From Novosphingobium clariflavum (lineage in GTDB: Bacteria > Pseudomonadota > Alphaproteobacteria > Sphingomonadales > Sphingomonadaceae), in assembly GCF_026420865.1 (NCBI RefSeq), contig NZ_JAPCWC010000009.1, positions 62,001-126,000 on the forward strand: 64,000 nt of DNA, read 5' to 3'. The notes under the pieces are model-generated. The model worked only from the letters and a program-made list of their open reading frames with translations. It had not been told where the DNA came from and made no database searches. The position numbers and the translations under genes were made by a program. Position 1 is the stretch's first letter; the number at the start of each line of letters is the position of its first letter. This document shows positions 61,011-64,000 of the stretch, piece by piece.

Positions 61011-62554
61011 GCAGCACCGCCCCCCAGGATTGCCGCCAGAGCATAACCCGCCCAATGGTTACTTTGAGGTTTACGCTCGCGGCCGGGGGACCAGATTAGG
61101 TCGACTTCGGGCAGCGGCGCCTGTTCGGGCGCCCCGCCCTTGGCCGGGAACTTCTCCTCGATCCGCCGCACCAGCGCGGGCAGGCGGAACAGGGTGCCGA
61201 GGTCTTCGCGCAGGCGGTCGGCGATCACCGCCTCGGGGCCGAGTTCGTCGCGGATCCAGCTTTTCACGAAAGGCGCGGCGACGTCCCACATGTTGATGTC
61301 GGGATCGAGCGCGGTCGCCAGCCCCTCGACCATGACCATGGTCTTCTGCAGCAGCAGCAGGTGCGGCTGCACCGCCATGTCGAAATCGCGAGTGATCGCG
61401 AAGAGCCCGTCGAGCATCTGCCCGACCGAGAGTTCGGACACCGGCTTGCCGCGCATCGGCTCGCCCACGGCGCGCAGCGCGGTCGCGAACTCTTCCACCG
61501 TGTGGTAGCTGGGCACGTACTGCGCCTCGAAATGGATCTCGGCGACGCGGCGGTAATTGCCGGTGGTGAGGCCGTAGAGGATTTCCGCCAGCCACAGCCG
61601 CGCCTGCCGGTTGATCCGGCCCATGATGCCGAAGTCGATGGCGACGATCGTCGCCCCCTCTTCCCCGCTGCCTTCCACGAACAGGTTGCCCTGGTGCATG
61701 TCGGCATGGAAGAAGCCGCAGGAAATCGCCTGGGTGAGGAAAGTCAGCACCAGCTTGCGCGCCAGCTTGGGCAGGTCGTGGCCCGCCGCCTTGAGCGCGG
61801 CGATGTCGCTCATCTTGGTGGCGCCGATCCACTCGACCGTCAGCACCTGGCCATTGGTGCGGTCCCAGTCGATGCCGGGCACGCGGTAGCCGTGAATGCC
61901 GTGCATGACTTCGGCGAGTTCCGACGCCGATGCGGCCTCGCGGCGCAAGTCCAGCTCCCGCAGGGTCCAGCGCTTGAGATTGGCGACGACCGCGCGCGGG
62001 CGCAGGCGGGTCGCCTCGCCGCCCAGCGCCTCGAGGTGCGCGGCGGCCCATTCGTACGTCTCGACGTCCTCGGCAAACTGCTCGCGAATGCCGGGGCGCA
62101 GCACCTTGACCGCGACCGTGCGCCCGTCCGGCGTCACCGCGCGGTGGACCTGCGCGATCGAGGCGGCGCCGACCGGCTGCTCCTCGATCGAGGTGTAGAC
62201 CTGTTCGAGCGGACGCCCGAAGCTGGTCTCGATCACCCTGCGGATTTCGGAGAAGGCGACCGGCGGCAGGCTGTCCTGCAAGGTCAGCAGGTTGCGCGCG
62301 GGCCCTTCGCCGACGAGGTCGGGCCGGGTGGCCAGCGCCTGCCCCAGCTTGATCGCCGCCGGGCCGATTTCCTGAAACGCACCGGCATAGTCGGGCTCGA
62401 CCGGCTGGCGCGCACCGAAGCGGGCAATCCGGCACAGGCGCTTGACCTGTACCGGGGCGTTGCGGTCATTCTCGATCCCGCGCAGCGCCCCATGGCGCGC
62501 GAGAACGCGGCCCCACTTCAGGAGCCGCAGGATATGCGTGGTCGATCCGGTCAC
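60974..62554 (-). CDS. ubiB: ABC1/ADCK-family ubiquinone biosynthesis protein UbiB
   Basis: A 526-residue protein. The KxGQ motif is in GPAAIKLGQALATRPDLVGE; AASIAQVHRA is the alanine-rich nucleotide loop, VAVKVLRPGI has the kinase Lys, the catalytic region reads GFFHADMHQGNLFVEGSGEEGATIVAIDFGIMGRI, and two hydrophobic segments at the C-terminus (ALAAILGGGAAWALTYWTLL) anchor it. UbiB is an ATPase needed for ubiquinone synthesis, thought to help extract lipid intermediates. It lies 10 bp after ubiE. Confidence 0.96.
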   Translation of the reverse strand: MTGSTTHILRLLKWGRVLARHGALRGIENDRNAPVQVKRLCRIARFGARQPVEPDYAGAFQEIGPAAIKLGQALATRPDLVGEGPARNLLTLQDSLPPVAFSEIRRVIETSFGRPLEQVYTSIEEQPVGAASIAQVHRAVTPDGRTVAVKVLRPGIREQFAEDVETYEWAAAHLEALGGEATRLRPRAVVANLKRWTLRELDLRREAASASELAEVMHGIHGYRVPGIDWDRTNGQVLTVEWIGATKMSDIAALKAAGHDLPKLARKLVLTFLTQAISCGFFHADMHQGNLFVEGSGEEGATIVAIDFGIMGRINRQARLWLAEILYGLTTGNYRRVAEIHFEAQYVPSYHTVEEFATALRAVGEPMRGKPVSELSVGQMLDGLFAITRDFDMAVQPHLLLLQKTMVMVEGLATALDPDINMWDVAAPFVKSWIRDELGPEAVIADRLREDLGTLFRLPALVRRIEEKFPAKGGAPEQAPLPEVDLIWSPGRERKPQSNHWAGYALAAILGGGAAWALTYWTLLAH

Positions 62555-62564
62555 GGTGTAAGTC

Positions 62565-63296
62565 TCAGACCTTCCAGCCCGAGTGAATCGCGACGAGGCC
62601 GCCCATGATCGGTTCGACCTTGGTGTGCTTGAAGCCGGCCGCGCGGATCATCTTCTCGAATTCGGGCATCGTCGGGAAGCGGCGGATCGATTCGATCAGA
62701 TAGCGATACGATTCGGCGTCGCCCGCGATGGCCTGGCCGATCTTGGGCACCAGACGGTGCGAATAGGCGTCGTAGACTTCCTTGAAGCCGGGCCACTCGG
62801 TGGTCGAGAATTCGAGGCAGAAGAAGCGGCCGCCGTACTTCAGCACGCGGTGCGCCTCGGCCAGCGCCTTGTCGATATGGGTGACGTTACGGATGCCGAA
62901 GGCGATCGTGTAGGCATCGAAGTGACGGGCGGGGAACGAGAGTTCCTCGGCGTTCTGGCGCGACCAGACGAGGCCGTCGATGCCGCGCTCCATCGCGCGC
63001 TCGACGCCGACGTCGAGCATGTCCTGGTTGATGTCCGACACGGTGACCGAGGCGCCCTGCGCGGCCATGCGGAAGGCGATGTCGCCCGTGCCGCCCGCCA
63101 TGTCGAGGATCTGCTCGTCGCGGTGCGGCTTCACACGGCGGACGAACTTGTCCTTCCAGAGACGGTGCATGCCCACGGACATGGCATCGTTCATCACGTC
63201 GTACTTGCGTGCGACACTGGAGAAGACGGCGCCGACGCGCCCTTCCTTCTCTTCGGGGCTGACTTCTTCGTAGCCGAAGGAAACCGTTTCGCTCAT
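62565..63296 (-). CDS. ubiE: Demethylmenaquinone/2-polyprenyl methyltransferase UbiE
   Basis: A 243-residue SAM-dependent C-methyltransferase. The family start is SFGYEEVSPEEKEGRVGAVFSSVARKYDVMNDAMSVGMHRLWKDKFV; motif I ILDMAGGTGDIAFRMA; the family signature YTIAFGIRNVTHIDKALAEAHRVLKYGGRFFCLEFS. It ends FKHTKVEPIMGGLVAIHSGWKV. It C-methylates the benzoquinol ring. First gene of the ubiE-ubiB-(membrane protein)-coaBC-dut run. Confidence 0.97.
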   Translation of the reverse strand: MSETVSFGYEEVSPEEKEGRVGAVFSSVARKYDVMNDAMSVGMHRLWKDKFVRRVKPHRDEQILDMAGGTGDIAFRMAAQGASVTVSDINQDMLDVGVERAMERGIDGLVWSRQNAEELSFPARHFDAYTIAFGIRNVTHIDKALAEAHRVLKYGGRFFCLEFSTTEWPGFKEVYDAYSHRLVPKIGQAIAGDAESYRYLIESIRRFPTMPEFEKMIRAAGFKHTKVEPIMGGLVAIHSGWKV

Positions 63297-63519
63297 GCGG
63301 CACGCCTTAGGCCGGATTGTCGTCCGCGCAAAGGGGCTTGAATGTCCCAGTGCATCGATGCGCCCCTCGCCCCGCCCATTCCCGGCACCGCAAGTGCGAA
63401 GTGAACGTCCATAGCTGGACCGAAATGGATCATTCTTCCGCAGGCGCTCGGCAACAATCCGCTAAGCTTTCCGCCGAGGGTTGGCCGGGCTCCTGCCGCC
63501 GACCACCAAGGAGATCTGC

Positions 63520-64000
63520 GTGATCAACACCCTGCTTGGAATCGGACGAGACGACAAGACCGGACGGGGGGAAACCATCGGCCAGGCCCTGGACCGGTAT
63601 CGCGGCATCGGCCCCGGCTTCGATCTTCTGCGGATCGGCCTCGCCCTCTACATCTTCTATGGCCATGCGCTGTGGGTTGCCGGCGGACACAGTTCGGTCG
63701 CGGGCGTCGCCGCGATCGCCGGCGCCGCAGCGGCCGATGCGGCCAGCACCGCTGCCGCCCCCATTGCAGACGGCTTCTCGGGCTGGACGCGCCCCTTCCA
63801 TGTCGCCGCCGTGCCGCTGTTCTTCGCGCTCAGCGGCTTTCTGGTTATCGCCAGTGCCCTGCGGCTGCGCGCCACCAGCACGTTCCTCGCCTTCCGCTTC
63901 CTTCGCATCTTTCCCGCACTGGTGGTCGAAACCGCCCTCTGTGCCGTCGTGCTGGGCGCCTTGCTGACGACGCTTCCTGTCGTCAGCTATTATTCGGACC
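63520..64000 (+). CDS. Acyltransferase family 3 membrane protein, 5' part
   Basis: 160 codons are present, the rest lies beyond the window. A GTG start at 63520 follows AAGGAG by 6 nt. It has the OafA-like pattern: FDLLRIGLALYIFYGHALWVAGG at TM1 with the conserved R-x-x-A and H, then AAVPLFFALSGFLVIASALRLRATSTFLAFRFLRIFPALVVETAL, the FFxLSGFL-x(n)-F-R-R-P core of acyltransferase 3. Such proteins O-acylate sugars of LPS, exopolysaccharide or glycolipids. No polysaccharide genes are visible before the window end. An Ala-rich loop at about residues 61-80 is unusual. Confidence 0.85.
   Translation, partial: MINTLLGIGRDDKTGRGETIGQALDRYRGIGPGFDLLRIGLALYIFYGHALWVAGGHSSVAGVAAIAGAAAADAASTAAAPIADGFSGWTRPFHVAAVPLFFALSGFLVIASALRLRATSTFLAFRFLRIFPALVVETALCAVVLGALLTTLPVVSYYSD

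Overview
The window is 64 kb of GC-rich chromosomal DNA. It reads as an alphaproteobacterium of the order Sphingomonadales, most like Novosphingobium or Sphingobium. This is inferred from the high GC content, the divergent timA (Tim44-like)/secB pair, the alpha-type SspB, the oligotroph-type TonB-dependent receptor and the general protein style. Nearly all of it is core genome. I see no prophage, no CRISPR array, no rRNA or tRNA gene and no intact transposase.

Layout. 1-1.7 kb: end of a pyrimidine-degradation rut cluster (rutB-rutC-rutD, rutD cut by the window edge). 1.7-7.2 kb: a DnaJ-domain gene, then the complete ybgC-tolQ-tolR-tolA-tolB-pal envelope operon. 7.3-11.8 kb: a histidine operon (hisB-hisH-hisA-hisF-hisE) interleaved with a YCII protein, an 81-residue two-helix membrane protein, a tiny PEP-CTERM protein and a HIT hydrolase. 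12-17 kb: sspB, gmk, dapD, small proteins and a secreted M19 dipeptidase. 17-26.5 kb: a mixed stretch with a GMC oxidoreductase, a sugar-isomerase-like gene, a cupin, OsmC and several small exported or lipoprotein genes of unknown role. 26.9-34.1 kb: a class A penicillin-binding protein, msrB, a CorA-type transporter, a dienelactone hydrolase, a VOC protein, purU and a nitronate monooxygenase-like enzyme. 34.3-42.9 kb: a CoA-transferase, the divergent GIY-YIG/DUF2239 pair, lysC, ubiG, a pnuC-nadR vitamin B3 salvage pair and aroC. 43-48.6 kb: ahpC-ahpF and a TonB-dependent receptor. 48.7-55.2 kb: Smr, mltA, timA, secB, murJ and trpS. 55.4-63.3 kb: a MOSC protein, a DUF4136 lipoprotein, two micro-ORFs, then dut-coaBC-(membrane protein)-ubiB-ubiE. 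The window ends inside an acyltransferase gene.

The less ordinary content is mostly non-coding. (i) Three copies of a 73-79 bp CTAGTGG hairpin element flank the PBP/msrB/corA block, with a compensatory base-pair change between copies. (ii) A 287-bp element with long terminal inverted repeats lies beside trpS; its right end supplies the last codons of the MOSC gene. (iii) A candidate small RNA or attenuator with a strong intrinsic terminator lies upstream of the M19 dipeptidase. (iv) Two CCCGG-centred palindromes sit between the divergent GIY-YIG and DUF2239 genes. (v) Three consecutive hairpins separate gmk and dapD. (vi) Clean palindromic operators precede the sugar-isomerase-like gene and a small exported protein gene. 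(vii) CoaBC carries an unusual linker of about 150 residues.
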